From Frateuria_A yonginensis (GTDB lineage Bacteria; Pseudomonadota; Gammaproteobacteria; Xanthomonadales; Rhodanobacteraceae), in NCBI RefSeq assembly GCF_037137055.1, contig NZ_JBBBNY010000003.1:62001-126000 (forward strand): a stretch of 64,000 nt of DNA, read 5' to 3'. Under the pieces are notes generated by a model. The model was not told the origin of the DNA, did no database searches, and was given only the letters and a program-made list of their open reading frames with translations. Positions 16,743 through 25,569 of the stretch are shown here, piece after piece (position 1 is the first letter of the stretch; every line of letters starts with the position of its first letter). A program made the position numbers and the translations under genes.

Positions 16743-17384
16743 CTAGACGATGCCCAGTTCCAGCGCCTTGAGCACGGCGCGGGTGCGGTCCCGCACCCCC
16801 AGCTTGGACAGGATGTTGGACACGTGGTTCTTGACCGTGCCCTCGGCCACCTTCAGCGAGTTGGCGATCTCCTTGTTGGAGTAGCCGCCGGAGAGCAGGC
16901 GCAGGATCTCCGTCTCGCGCTCGGTCAGCGGATCGGGCTGCTCCAGGCTGGTGAACTGGTTCTGCATGCGCCCCACCCCGGCCAGCAGCCGCTGGGTGAC
17001 CATCGGCGCCACCAGCGAGCCGCCGGCGGCGACCGTACGCACCGCCTCGACCAGTTGCTCCAGCGAGACGTCCTTCAGCAGATAGCCGCGCGCCCCGGCC
17101 TTGAGGCCCTGCAGCACCAGCTGGTCGTCGTCGAAGGTGGTCAGGATGATGGTCGGAGGCAGCTCGCCGCGCGCGGACAGCGCCTGCAGCACCTCCAGCC
17201 CGCTCATGTTGGGCATGCGCAGGTCGAGCAGGACCACGTCGGGCTTGATCCTCGGGATGTCGGCCACCGCCTGCGCCCCGTCGGCGCACTCGGCCACCAC
17301 GCGGATGTCCTCGGCCAGGTCCAGCAGCGAGCGGACGCCCTGGCGCACCAGGTTCTGGTCATCGACGAGACAGACGGAAATCAT
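16743..17384 (-). CDS. NarL/FixJ-family response regulator
   Basis: A 213-residue two-domain regulator. The receiver domain (1-120) has the acidic pair in LVDDQ, the phospho-acceptor Asp54 in VVLLDLRMP and the conserved lysine in GYLLKDV. The C-terminal LuxR-type helix-turn-helix has LTERETEILRLLSGGYSNKE and VAEGTVKNHVSNILSKLGV. The ATG at 17384 is right at the start of the receiver fold. It follows the histidine kinase gene on the same strand after 100 bases, so it is its likely partner. The 180 bases after it hold nothing recognisable. Confidence 0.93.
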   Translation of the reverse strand: MISVCLVDDQNLVRQGVRSLLDLAEDIRVVAECADGAQAVADIPRIKPDVVLLDLRMPNMSGLEVLQALSARGELPPTIILTTFDDDQLVLQGLKAGARGYLLKDVSLEQLVEAVRTVAAGGSLVAPMVTQRLLAGVGRMQNQFTSLEQPDPLTERETEILRLLSGGYSNKEIANSLKVAEGTVKNHVSNILSKLGVRDRTRAVLKALELGIV

Positions 17385-17484
17385 CGCGGTTCCTCGTTGG
17401 CGGTGGCGGCCCGCGTTCCCACGCAGGTCCTGGTGGCGGCCGGGCGCTGCCGGCCATTCTCGCACGGCGGTGGCGACCTCGGCG

Positions 17485-18720
17485 TCACGGCACGCTCAGC
17501 GCCGGCGGCTCCAGGCGCGAGGGCGAATGGGCCAGCTCGGGGGACTCGCCCAGCGGCAGGCGCACGGTCAGCGCGAAGCCCTCGCTCACGCCGGTATCCA
17601 CCGCCACGCTGCCACCGAGCTCGGCCAGTCGCTCACGCATGCCCGACAACCCGTTGCCGGGCTTGAAATGCGCCGCGCCGCGGCCGTCGTCGCGCGCGTG
17701 CAGGCCGATCTGGTTGTTGTCGGCATAGGCGAAGGTCAGCCACAGCTGCCGCGCGCCGGCGTGGCGGGCGCAATTGGTGATGATCTCCTGCGCGCAGCGC
17801 AGCAGCACCTGCGCTCGGCGCGGATCTTCAAGGCTGAAGCGCGGCGGCATGTCCACGTGCACGCTCAGCCCGGGCACGCCCTCGATCAGGCTGCGCAGCG
17901 CCTGGGTCAGGTCGATCGCGTCGTCCTGGCGCAGCTCGCTGACCGCCTCGCGCACGTCCGACAGCAGGTGCCGCGCGGTGGCCTGCGCCTTGCGCACGTG
18001 CTCGGCGGCCGCGTCGTTGGCCAGGTGGCTGGCCACTTCCAGGTTCAGGCTGAGCGCGGTCAGGTGGTGGCCGATCAGGTCGTGCAGCTCGCGCGCGATG
18101 CGCATGCGCTCGGCGATCCGCGTCGATTCGGCCAGCAGCGCCCGGGTCGCGCGCAGCTCCGAATTGAGCCGCCGCTGCGCCTCGCGCGCCTCGGTCTGCT
18201 GGCTGGCGACCACCGACGCGACGAAGCCCAGGGCGGAGATGCCCAGATAGATGCTGGTCTGCAGGAAGGCGAGCCAGATGCTGCGCTCGTACTCCGGGAA
18301 ATTGATGAACACGAACACCAGGGTGGCGTTCTGCAGCACGATGCAGAGCACGCCCTGCCAGAACGGCAGCAACCACGGCAGTACCACCGCGGTCACCGCC
18401 ATCAGCATGGCGGACAGGCCGCTGTGGCTGTACCAGCCCACGGCGACCGCCGCGGCGCTCATGACCGCCAGACCGGACAGGCGCAGGCCCAGGTAGCGCC
18501 GCGCCCCCAGATTGGCGGTCACGGCCCAGTAGAGCAGGCCGAAGATCAGGTAGCAGAGCGTCCACAGCAGCAGGGAGAAGCTGGGCCGGTGCAACTGCGT
18601 CAACCGCTCGGTCGCCCACTGCGTCAGCAGCGGGGTGCCCACGCAGAGGTAGGTGAACAGCCCCGCATAGCGCAGCAGGCGGATGTGGTTGAAGTTGCTG
18701 GTCGGCATGAGCGGCATCAT
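17485..18720 (-). CDS. NarL-type sensor histidine kinase (HisKA_3)
   Basis: A 411-residue kinase. Residues about 15-175 hold five or six hydrophobic segments with no large periplasmic domain, as in DesK-type sensors. The HisKA_3 motif RMRIARELHDLIGHHLTAL places the phosphorylated His at 213. The ATPase domain has QEIITNCARHA (N box), DDGRGAA and the late glycine-rich GLSGMRERLAELGGSV. It controls the response regulator encoded just downstream. The stimulus is unknown; intramembrane sensing of envelope stress is typical for this layout. Confidence 0.9.
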   Translation of the reverse strand: MMPLMPTSNFNHIRLLRYAGLFTYLCVGTPLLTQWATERLTQLHRPSFSLLLWTLCYLIFGLLYWAVTANLGARRYLGLRLSGLAVMSAAAVAVGWYSHSGLSAMLMAVTAVVLPWLLPFWQGVLCIVLQNATLVFVFINFPEYERSIWLAFLQTSIYLGISALGFVASVVASQQTEAREAQRRLNSELRATRALLAESTRIAERMRIARELHDLIGHHLTALSLNLEVASHLANDAAAEHVRKAQATARHLLSDVREAVSELRQDDAIDLTQALRSLIEGVPGLSVHVDMPPRFSLEDPRRAQVLLRCAQEIITNCARHAGARQLWLTFAYADNNQIGLHARDDGRGAAHFKPGNGLSGMRERLAELGGSVAVDTGVSEGFALTVRLPLGESPELAHSPSRLEPPALSVP

Positions 18721-18797
18721 AGGACCACGCCGCCCCCGCGCAATGCGCGGGAAGTCACCCCACCCCCGGCGCAGGGTCGCGTTTTACAAAGGTTTTA

Positions 18798-18820
18798 CGG
18801 CGCACCGGAAGGTGTGCGCC
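18798..18820. other. Hairpin in the promoter region of the GNAT-min block
   Basis: GGCGCAC and GTGCGCC form a perfect seven-base stem with an eight-base loop between the divergent kinase and GNAT genes. CATAAT at 18835-18840 is a possible -10 box for the GNAT gene, without a clear -35. The hairpin could be an operator or chance; I cannot tell. Confidence 0.3.
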
Positions 18821-18900
18821 CGGTCACCGCGTGCCATAATGCGCGCTTGCGGGCCGCCCCGGCGGTCCACCGGTTCATCGCCTTACCTGCGGAGCAACGA

Positions 18901-19521
18901 ATGGCCCTAGCCATCCGCGACGTGCGCGAGCACGATCTGGATGCCGTGCTGGCGCTCAACAACGCCGCCGGCCGCTCCATCCTCGCTCTGGACGCCGTGC
19001 AGCTGCGCTTCTTCTACGAGCACGCCGAGTACTTCCGCGTGGCCGAGATCGACGGCCACCTGGCCGGCTTCCTGGTCGCCCTGCGCAACGGCGGCGACTA
19101 CGACAGCCCCAACTACCGCTGGTTCTGCGAGCACTACGAGTCGTTCGTCTACATCGACCGCATCGTCATCGCCAACGCCTACCGCCGCCACGGCCTGGGC
19201 CGCGTGTTCTACTGCGACGTCACCAGCTACGCCGAAGTCCGCGTGCCGCTGCTCACCTGCGAGGTGTTCCTGGAGCCGCGCGACGACGTGGTGGTGCTGT
19301 TCCACGGCACCTACGGCTTCCAGGAGGTCGGCCAGCAACGGATGGGCGAGCACGGCCCGCACGTGAGCCTGCTTGCCAAGGACCTGCCGAGCTACGCCTT
19401 CGTGCGCGAAACCTGGCTCGACCACGGCGGCCTGCCCGACGTGCCCTGGCTGGCCGAACGCCAGTTGCCCCTGCTCCCCGAGTCCCTGCCGCGCCGCCTT
19501 GCCGGAGAGCGGCGCCCGTGA
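18901..19521 (+). CDS. GNAT-family N-acetyltransferase
   Basis: A 206-residue GNAT protein. The acetyl-CoA-binding core is seen in FVYIDRIVIANAYRRHGLGR (about 80-100), with the R-x-x-G-x-G/A-type turn as RRHGLG. The start has GGAGC upstream. It lies 64 bases before minC on the same strand, an arrangement I associate with Xanthomonadales genomes. The acceptor is unknown. The possible link to cell division rests on position only. Confidence 0.85.
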   Translation: MALAIRDVREHDLDAVLALNNAAGRSILALDAVQLRFFYEHAEYFRVAEIDGHLAGFLVALRNGGDYDSPNYRWFCEHYESFVYIDRIVIANAYRRHGLGRVFYCDVTSYAEVRVPLLTCEVFLEPRDDVVVLFHGTYGFQEVGQQRMGEHGPHVSLLAKDLPSYAFVRETWLDHGGLPDVPWLAERQLPLLPESLPRRLAGERRP

Positions 19522-19585
19522 CCCACACTCCTTCGTCCTTCCTTGCCCTGCGGGCAACCTGCCGCCGGCGCGAGGTGTCTGGCAC

Positions 19586-20359
19586 ATGAATGCAAGCTCC
19601 AAGATGGATACATCCGACGCCTGCGACCTGCGTTTCGGCCAGGTCGGCATAGCCTGCGTGCGCGTGCGCCGCGTCGACGCCGCCGCGCTGTGCGAGGAGC
19701 TCGAGCGCCGCGTGCGCTCGGCCCCGCAACTGTTCTCCCGCGCCGCCGTGGTGCTGGATCTCTCCCACCTGCTCGACCTGCCGGACGACGGCACCGTCGA
19801 CGCCCTGCTCGAAGCCGTGCGCAGCGCCGGCATGCTGCCGGTGGGCCTGGCCTACGGCACCAGCGCCACCGAGGCGCTGGCCCAGCGCATGGGCCTGCCG
19901 CTGATCGCCAAGTTCCGCGCCGCCTACGAGCCGGCCGACGGCGGCAGCATCGCGCCGCCCGCCGCGGCGCCGGCGCCACGCGCGGCACCGGTGCGCGAGC
20001 CGATCCACGCCGCGCCGCCGGCCGGCCCGGTGCTGGGCGCGCAGCATCACGACGGCACCGTGCGCTCGGGCCAGCAGGTCTACGCGCGCGATCGCGACCT
20101 GGTGCTGACCGGCGCCATCGCCAACGGCGCCGAGGTGATCGCCGACGGCTCCATCCACGTCTACGGCAGCCTGCGCGGACGGGCCATGGCCGGCGCGCAG
20201 GGCGACGAGAAGGCACGCATCTACGTGTCCGACTTCCGCGCCGAACTGGTCGCCATCGCCGGGCACTACCGCGTGTTTGAACAGATCCCCAAGGACCTCG
20301 AAGGCCAGTCTGTGCAATGCTGGCTCGATGGTGAAAAATTGATGATCGCCCGGCTGTGA
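19586..20359 (+). CDS. minC: Septum-site-determining protein MinC
   Basis: A 257-residue FtsZ-polymerisation inhibitor. The N-terminal domain (about 13-115) matches MinC_N, with VVLDLSHLLDL and GLAYGTSA. An Ala/Pro-rich linker (about 118-150) leads into the C-terminal beta-helix with VRSGQQVYARDRDLVLTGAI, GAEVIADGSIHVYGSLRGRA and GAQGDEKARIY, the MinD-binding surface. First gene of minCDE; the gap to minD is 37 bases. Confidence 0.95.
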   Translation: MNASSKMDTSDACDLRFGQVGIACVRVRRVDAAALCEELERRVRSAPQLFSRAAVVLDLSHLLDLPDDGTVDALLEAVRSAGMLPVGLAYGTSATEALAQRMGLPLIAKFRAAYEPADGGSIAPPAAAPAPRAAPVREPIHAAPPAGPVLGAQHHDGTVRSGQQVYARDRDLVLTGAIANGAEVIADGSIHVYGSLRGRAMAGAQGDEKARIYVSDFRAELVAIAGHYRVFEQIPKDLEGQSVQCWLDGEKLMIARL

Positions 20360-20396
20360 CCGGCGATTCCCACCCAAGCATTCCCGGAGAACAGCC

Positions 20397-21212
20397 TTGA
20401 CCGCTGAGATTATCGTCGTTACGTCCGGCAAAGGCGGCGTCGGCAAGACCACCACCAGCGCCTCGCTGGCCACCGGCCTGGCGATGGCCGGAAAGAAGGT
20501 CGCGGTGATCGACTTCGACGTCGGCCTGCGCAACCTCGATCTCATCATGGGCTGCGAGCGCCGCGTGGTGTACGACTTCGTCAACGTCGTGCACGGCGAG
20601 GCCACGATCAAGCAGGCGCTGATCAAGGACAAGCGCCACGAGAACCTGTTCGTGCTCGCCGCCAGCCAGACCCGCGACAAGGACGCGCTGACCCAGGAAG
20701 GCGTGGAGAAGGTGCTCAACGACCTCTCCAACGACGGCTTCGACTACATCGTGTGCGACTCGCCGGCCGGCATCGAGAAGGGCGCGCACCTGGCCATGTA
20801 CTTTGCCGACCACGCGGTCGTGGTGGTGAATCCGGAAGTGTCCTCGGTGCGCGACTCCGACCGCATCCTGGGCCTGCTCGCCAGCAAGACCCGCCGTGCC
20901 GAGCGCGGCGAGACCGGGATCACCCAGCACCTGCTGCTGACCCGCTACAACCCCACGCGGGTGGCCGCGGGCGAGATGCTGAGCGTCAAGGACGTGGAGG
21001 AGATCCTAGGGATCACGGTGATCGGCGTGATCCCCGAGTCGGAGAACGTGCTGGCGGCGTCCAACGCCGGCGTGCCGGTGATCCTGGACGAGAACTCCAA
21101 CGCGGGGCAGGCCTACCGCGACACGGTCGCGCGCATCCTCGGCGAGGCCCGTCCGCTACGCTTCACCGAAGTGGCCAAGAAGGGCTTTCTCCAGCGCGTG
21201 TTCGGAGGCTGA
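20397..21212 (+). CDS. minD: Septum-site-determining ATPase MinD
   Basis: A 271-residue ParA-family ATPase beginning at a TTG codon, with GGAGAA upstream. The deviant Walker A SGKGGVGKTT carries the signature Lys12 and Lys17. Other hallmarks are IDFDVGLRNLDLIMGCERRV and VCDSPAGIEKGA. The C-terminal amphipathic membrane-targeting helix is present (AKKGFLQRVFGG). It recruits MinC to the membrane and oscillates with MinE. Confidence 0.97.
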   Translation: MTAEIIVVTSGKGGVGKTTTSASLATGLAMAGKKVAVIDFDVGLRNLDLIMGCERRVVYDFVNVVHGEATIKQALIKDKRHENLFVLAASQTRDKDALTQEGVEKVLNDLSNDGFDYIVCDSPAGIEKGAHLAMYFADHAVVVVNPEVSSVRDSDRILGLLASKTRRAERGETGITQHLLLTRYNPTRVAAGEMLSVKDVEEILGITVIGVIPESENVLAASNAGVPVILDENSNAGQAYRDTVARILGEARPLRFTEVAKKGFLQRVFGG

Positions 21213-21214
21213 TC

Positions 21215-21484
21215 GTGGGCATTCTCGATTTCCTGAAGCGCAAGCCGGAACCCACCGCCTCGGTCGCCAAGGAACGCCTGCGCATCATCGTGGCGCAGGA
21301 GCGCTCCACCCGCGGTGCGCCGGACTACCTGCCGCTGCTGCGCAACGAGCTGCTCGAGGTGATCAAGAAGTACGTCAACGTCGACCTCGACGCGATCAAC
21401 ATCAACGTCGAGCGCGACAGCGGCCACGAGGTGCTGGAACTCTCGGTCGCCCTGCCCGACGGCAAGGCCGGCGGCGCGCCGTAA
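21215..21484 (+). CDS. minE: Cell division topological specificity factor MinE
   Basis: An 89-residue protein starting at GTG, two bases after the minD stop. It begins MGILDFLKRKPEPTASVAKE, the membrane-binding helix, followed by the anti-MinCD segment ERLRIIVAQERS and the dimer domain LRNELLEVIKKYVNVDLDAI. It releases MinD from the membrane and confines MinCD action to the poles. Confidence 0.96.
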   Translation: MGILDFLKRKPEPTASVAKERLRIIVAQERSTRGAPDYLPLLRNELLEVIKKYVNVDLDAININVERDSGHEVLELSVALPDGKAGGAP

Positions 21485-21486
21485 GT

Positions 21487-21512
21487 CGCGGGTGGGCTCG
21501 CGCCCACCCGCG
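21487..21512 (+). terminator. Strong hairpin after minE, probable terminator
   Basis: CGCGGGTGGGC and GCCCACCCGCG pair perfectly over eleven bases around a TCGC tetraloop, starting three bases after the minE stop. No T-run follows, so it may act as a transcript-stabilising or Rho-assisted end rather than a classical intrinsic terminator. Confidence 0.55.
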
Positions 21513-21541
21513 GACACCCGACCGGCGGGCGAGCCCCGCCC

Positions 21542-22009
21542 ATGCCCATGAACGCTCCCCACGTCCTGCGCCTGGCCGACATCGGCTTCGACGCGCCCGC
21601 CGCCCTGCTCGCGCGCCACGGGCTCGCACTGCATCGCGTCCCCACGGGCGAACCGATCCCCGGCAGCTACTGGGGCGAGGAGGAGGCCGGCATCATCGGC
21701 AACGCCGTCTACGCGCGCGACGACACGCCGGTGCACTCGCTACTGCATGAGGCCTGCCACCTGCTGGTGCTGCCGCCCGAGCGGCGCGCGCGGGTGCACA
21801 CCGACGCCACCGACTCGGTGGAAGAGGAAGACGCCACCTGCTACCTGCAGATCCTGCTCGCCGACCGGCTTCCGGGCGTCGGCCGCGAGCGGATGATGAC
21901 CGACATGGACGCCTGGGGCTACAGCTTCCGGCTGGGTTCGACGCGGGCGTGGTTCGAGCAGGACGCGGCCGAGGCGCGGGCGTTCCTGCAAGCCCGCGGC
22001 CTGGCCTGA
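21542..22009 (+). CDS. Uncharacterised protein with an HExxH motif (possible small metalloprotease)
   Basis: A 155-residue soluble protein. Residues 69-73 read HEACH, a zincin-type HExxH inside a hydrophobic helix (VHSLLHEACHLLVL), and an acidic stretch (DSVEEEDATCYLQI) follows about 22 residues later and could supply the third ligand. A Cys within the motif is unusual. No signal peptide. It lies 57 bases after minE. The start could be either of two ATG codons six bases apart. Function unknown; a peptidase role is inferred from the motif only. Confidence 0.7.
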   Translation: MPMNAPHVLRLADIGFDAPAALLARHGLALHRVPTGEPIPGSYWGEEEAGIIGNAVYARDDTPVHSLLHEACHLLVLPPERRARVHTDATDSVEEEDATCYLQILLADRLPGVGRERMMTDMDAWGYSFRLGSTRAWFEQDAAEARAFLQARGLA

Positions 22010-22133
22010 TGCCTGGACGCCCTCGCCCGCCGCGGAGCGGGCCGGGGCGACCGCCCGGGTGCGGCAGCGTTGCCCCGGCTCCATCGCAAGCGCGAACTTG
22101 CGGGGGACCGCCGGGCCCGTCCATCCGCCGGCG

Positions 22134-22361
22134 TCACTTGCGGTGCCACTTGTCGTCATCGCCCTTCGCGTATTCGTTCTTCACCGCGGCCCAGGCGACC
22201 TTGAACGAGACCTCTTCGCGCGATTCCTCGCCGCGGCGCTTGTCCGGGTCCGCGTATTCGTCCCAGGCGCTGTTGAACGCTTCCTTGAAGATCTCCTGCG
22301 CGTGCTCGGGGAGGTTGTCGCGGACGGCATCGGGCAGGTCGCTGGTGGATTTGTAGGGCAT
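22134..22361 (-). CDS. ChaB family protein
   Basis: A 75-residue acidic protein with the ChaB domain: YKSTSDLPDAVRDNLPEHAQ, IFKEAFNSAWDEYADPD and VAWAAVKNEYAKGDDDKWHRK. E. coli ChaB was named for association with the ChaA cation antiporter, but no antiporter gene is nearby here and the biochemical role is open. Confidence 0.9.
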   Translation of the reverse strand: MPYKSTSDLPDAVRDNLPEHAQEIFKEAFNSAWDEYADPDKRRGEESREEVSFKVAWAAVKNEYAKGDDDKWHRK

Positions 22362-22451
22362 GGCGGTTCTCCCGGGGGACCGCCGCCTACCGTCCGCCCC
22401 GCTCCATCAAGCGGGCGTCAAGCCGGCTTCACGGCGAAGCCGGACCCGCGG

Positions 22452-23066
22452 CTAGCGCGAGACGTGCCGGTCGCCCGGCACGAACCAGCGCCAGGGCGCG
22501 TCGGCCGCGCGGGTGATGCCGATCCGCGCCGACACGCCCGGCGCTGCGGGCGGGGGCGTGCCGTCGTCGACCAGGGTGAAGCCGCCGGTGCCCTCGACCA
22601 GGTCGATGCCGTCCTGCGCCCCGGCGATGCCCAGTGCCTGGCACAACCGCGCGGGGCCGCGGCACAGATCGCGGTCGTGCCGGCAGGCCGGGCGCGCGGT
22701 GCGCATGGCGGACAGGCCGGTCAATGGCGCCAGCGCACGCAGCAGCACCGCCACGCCCTCGCCGTCCTCGCCGCACACCGGGTTGCAGCACCAGTGCATG
22801 CCGTAGGTGAAGTACACGTACAGCCGGCCCGGCGGGCCGAACATCGTCGCGTTGCGGGCGGTGCGCCCGCGCCAGGAGTGCGCGGCCGGATCGCTCGCGC
22901 CGCAATAAGCCTCGGTCTCGACGATGCGCCCGCTGCGTCCGTCCGCAGCGAGCAGCACCTTGTTCAGCAGGGCCGGCGCCACCTCGCGCGGGTCGCGGCG
23001 GTAGAAGTCGCGCGGCAGGACGGCGGCCGGGCGTCCCAGCAGCGAGGCGATGAAGTCGGGCGTCAT
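22452..23066 (-). CDS. 3-methyladenine DNA glycosylase (AAG/MPG family)
   Basis: A 204-residue base-excision repair enzyme. It shows RDPREVAPALLNKVLL, the catalytic VETEAYCGASDPAAHSWRGR region, MFGPPGRLYVYFTYGMHWCC and RGPARLCQALGI, which are diagnostic for the Mpg/AAG family removing alkylated purines. The start at 23066 (MTPDFIASLLGR) gives the normal bacterial length; extending upstream adds unrelated residues. Confidence 0.93.
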   Translation of the reverse strand: MTPDFIASLLGRPAAVLPRDFYRRDPREVAPALLNKVLLAADGRSGRIVETEAYCGASDPAAHSWRGRTARNATMFGPPGRLYVYFTYGMHWCCNPVCGEDGEGVAVLLRALAPLTGLSAMRTARPACRHDRDLCRGPARLCQALGIAGAQDGIDLVEGTGGFTLVDDGTPPPAAPGVSARIGITRAADAPWRWFVPGDRHVSR

Positions 23067-23118
23067 CCGCACAGCATGCCGTGCGCCACGTCGGCGGCAA
23101 AGCAAGAGGCGTCTCGCG

Positions 23119-23186
23119 GCAGCGGGCCCGCTCGCGGTGCCTTCTTCGATGAAGATGCGACAAAGGCATTGCGAGCCCGCTCCTGC
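23119..23186. repeat. REP/BIME-like repeat, diverged copy
   Basis: Left half GCAGCGGGCCCGCTCGCGGT, right half GGCATTGCGAGCCCGCTCCT, with a 30-base spacer. It belongs to the GGGCCCGCTC variant also seen at 50.5 kb. It ends eight bases before the stop codon of the DUF5916 gene, between two minus-strand genes. Confidence 0.65.
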
Positions 23187-23193
23187 ACGCGCG

Positions 23194-25461
23194 CTACAGC
23201 TCGAAGCGGTAGGCCAGCTTGACCAGCAACTGCTCGCTGTCGCGCAGGTCGAAGGCGCGGCCGAACTGGGTGCCCGCGCGGTCGAAGCGCGGGTCGAAGG
23301 CATACCCGCCGCGCCCGTAGACCACGTACAGGTCCGACAGCGGCGCCAGCTCGTAGCGGTAGCGGATCTGGAAACCCAAATTGCGCACGCTGAAGTCGTT
23401 CACCGGATCGTCCACCGGCACCGCGCGCATGTCGCCGTTCACGCGGTAGGCCTGCAGCAGCCGCGCGTCCAGGCCCAACGCCTGCAGCTTCACGCGCAGC
23501 TCCTGGCGGTTGCCGATGTTCCAGTTCACGCCCGCATCCAGCAGGATCGAGTGGCCGTCGAAGCTGCCGATCAGGTTGTCGCGCTGCCAGATCAGCCAGT
23601 CGGGGCTGAACTGGTAGGTGACGCCGCTGAACACGCTGAAGGCATCGTTGACGAAGTAGGTGGGCTCGACCATCGCCTCGTAGCCGATGCGGTGCAGGCC
23701 GACGCGGTCGCTGCCCATCAGCGTGGCTTCCACGTCCCACGCCCAGTTGCCCTTGCGCGGGCTCTTGCGTTCCCAGTCCAGCAGCGCGCTGGGCGGCGTC
23801 CACAGGGCGCCGTGGCCGCGGGTGAGCAGGTCGTCGTGCGCGGCGGCATCCACTCGCAGCCGCCATTCTTCCTGGCTGCCGTCCCGTAGTTCGCTTTCGC
23901 GGACCACGCGGAACTCGCGCTGCAGCGACAGTCCGTGGTCGTTGTCCATGCCGATGATGCGCCAGTGCCACAGGTGCGAGGCGTAGCGCGATCCGGCCGG
24001 CAGGTCGGCGTAGCGCCGGCGCACCTCGTAGTGCAGGTAGTTGAGGCTGTTGCGCGGCAGGTACCCGAAGTCGTTGAGATCGAGCTTGTCGTCGAAGTGC
24101 ATCGCCAGCCACTCCTGCGTCCAGCGCTGGTTCATCTCGTACTCGATGACGGTGGTCCCGCCGGTGCCGCGCACCGTGCGCCCGTGCTGGTCGATCGCGC
24201 TGCCGACCACGTTGCTGGTGACCGTGAGCTGGGCATTGGGTTGCCAGCGGTGGTCGATGCCCAGCACGTTCGCGTCGCGGTCCAGCCATGGGCGCTCCAC
24301 GCGCGTGGCTTCCATGCCGAGGGTCTGCGTGCCGAAGTCGTGGATCAGGCGCAGCGCGGAGAAGGTGCGCCCGGCATCGCCGCTTTCCTGCGCGGCCATC
24401 ACGCCGTAGCGGGTGGCGCCCACGCTGCCGTTGAGCTTGAGCGCCCCGGTGACGTCGCCGGCGCCGTTGCCGTCGTCGGCCGGGCCGCCCACGCGGCGCG
24501 TGTAGATCAGCTGGCTGTTGTCGATCAGCAGGCCGAAGTCGAAGATGCCCTGGTTCTCGGTGAAGAACGGGCGCTTGTCGGTGAAAAACGTCTCCTCCGC
24601 GCCGAAGTTCACCACCAGGTCGTCGCTCTCGACCTGGCCGAAGTCGGGATTGATGGTGGCGGTGAGCTGGGTCTGGCCGTTGGGCTTCCAGAAGATGTCG
24701 GCGCCCCCGTCGAAGGTGTTCCTGCCGTGCACCTGGTCACGGATGCCCACCACGTAGGGCGTCACCGCGAACAGCGACTGCGTGTAGGCCGGCAGCGTCA
24801 CCGGGGTGAAGTCGGAGAGGAAGCGCGGCTTGTTGAAGCTGGCCACCGGCCAGGCGTCGCGCTCGCCGGTCGAGCCGATCACGCGGTCGAGGTACAGGCC
24901 AATGGTGCGCTCGCCGCCGACCGCCTTGCGCATCGGCGCGATGTACCAGGGAATCAGCATCTCCACGCTCCAGCCTTGCGCATCCTCGCTGGCGGCGTGC
25001 TTCCAGTTGCCGTCCCAGTCGGTGTTGAAGCGGCTCTCGTTGGTGATCACCGCGTCGTTGATGTCGTCGGTGAGGGTGACCATGAAGTTGTAGCCGGTGC
25101 GTCCGTCGTCGTCGAAGTCGACCATCAGGTTGACGCGGTCGACCTGCGCCTGCTCGTCGCGGCGGATGCGCTGGTGCGTGCGCGGCACGCCCGGCGGCTG
25201 GATGCAGCGGAACGCGATCGCCAGGCCTTCCGGCGTGGACAGCACCCAGGCCTCGGTCGGCAGGCTGCCGGGCTCGCCGTTGAGCGGCTGCACCTTGCGG
25301 AAATCGGTGATGTGCCGGGCGCCCTGCCACTCGACCGGGTCGATGTGGCCGTCCACCTCCACCGCCAGCGCCGGCAGGGCCAGCAGGGCGAGCGAGGCGA
25401 TCAGGACGCGTGCGGCGCGCTGGCCGCGCGACCGGGCGTGGGATGGAACCGGAAAGCGCAT
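23194..25461 (-). CDS. DUF5916 outer-membrane protein with CBM9-like N-terminal domain
   Basis: A 755-residue exported protein. The ATG at 25461 leads into a signal peptide (VLIASLALLALPALAVEV). Residues about 35-210 resemble a carbohydrate-binding family 9 domain (VDGHIDPVEWQGARHITDF, VNLMVDFDDDGRTGYNF, WSVEMLIPWY). The DUF5916 part follows, with FNKPRFLSDFTPVTLPAYT, INPDFGQVESDDLVVN and ERPWLDRDANVLGIDHRW, and the tail ends in barrel-like alternating strands (LVKLAYRFEL). Usually found in Xanthomonadales and Bacteroidetes; function unknown, sugar or peptide handling is a guess. Confidence 0.87.
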   Translation of the reverse strand: MRFPVPSHARSRGQRAARVLIASLALLALPALAVEVDGHIDPVEWQGARHITDFRKVQPLNGEPGSLPTEAWVLSTPEGLAIAFRCIQPPGVPRTHQRIRRDEQAQVDRVNLMVDFDDDGRTGYNFMVTLTDDINDAVITNESRFNTDWDGNWKHAASEDAQGWSVEMLIPWYIAPMRKAVGGERTIGLYLDRVIGSTGERDAWPVASFNKPRFLSDFTPVTLPAYTQSLFAVTPYVVGIRDQVHGRNTFDGGADIFWKPNGQTQLTATINPDFGQVESDDLVVNFGAEETFFTDKRPFFTENQGIFDFGLLIDNSQLIYTRRVGGPADDGNGAGDVTGALKLNGSVGATRYGVMAAQESGDAGRTFSALRLIHDFGTQTLGMEATRVERPWLDRDANVLGIDHRWQPNAQLTVTSNVVGSAIDQHGRTVRGTGGTTVIEYEMNQRWTQEWLAMHFDDKLDLNDFGYLPRNSLNYLHYEVRRRYADLPAGSRYASHLWHWRIIGMDNDHGLSLQREFRVVRESELRDGSQEEWRLRVDAAAHDDLLTRGHGALWTPPSALLDWERKSPRKGNWAWDVEATLMGSDRVGLHRIGYEAMVEPTYFVNDAFSVFSGVTYQFSPDWLIWQRDNLIGSFDGHSILLDAGVNWNIGNRQELRVKLQALGLDARLLQAYRVNGDMRAVPVDDPVNDFSVRNLGFQIRYRYELAPLSDLYVVYGRGGYAFDPRFDRAGTQFGRAFDLRDSEQLLVKLAYRFEL

Positions 25462-25569
25462 GGCATCGAGTGAGCGTGGGGATGTCCTGCAGGATAGGAA
25501 GCGCCTGCGCGCCAGCCGACTGGCAAAAGTCATGCCGGCCGTGCTGTCCGCGGACAGCGCGGCGCGCGC

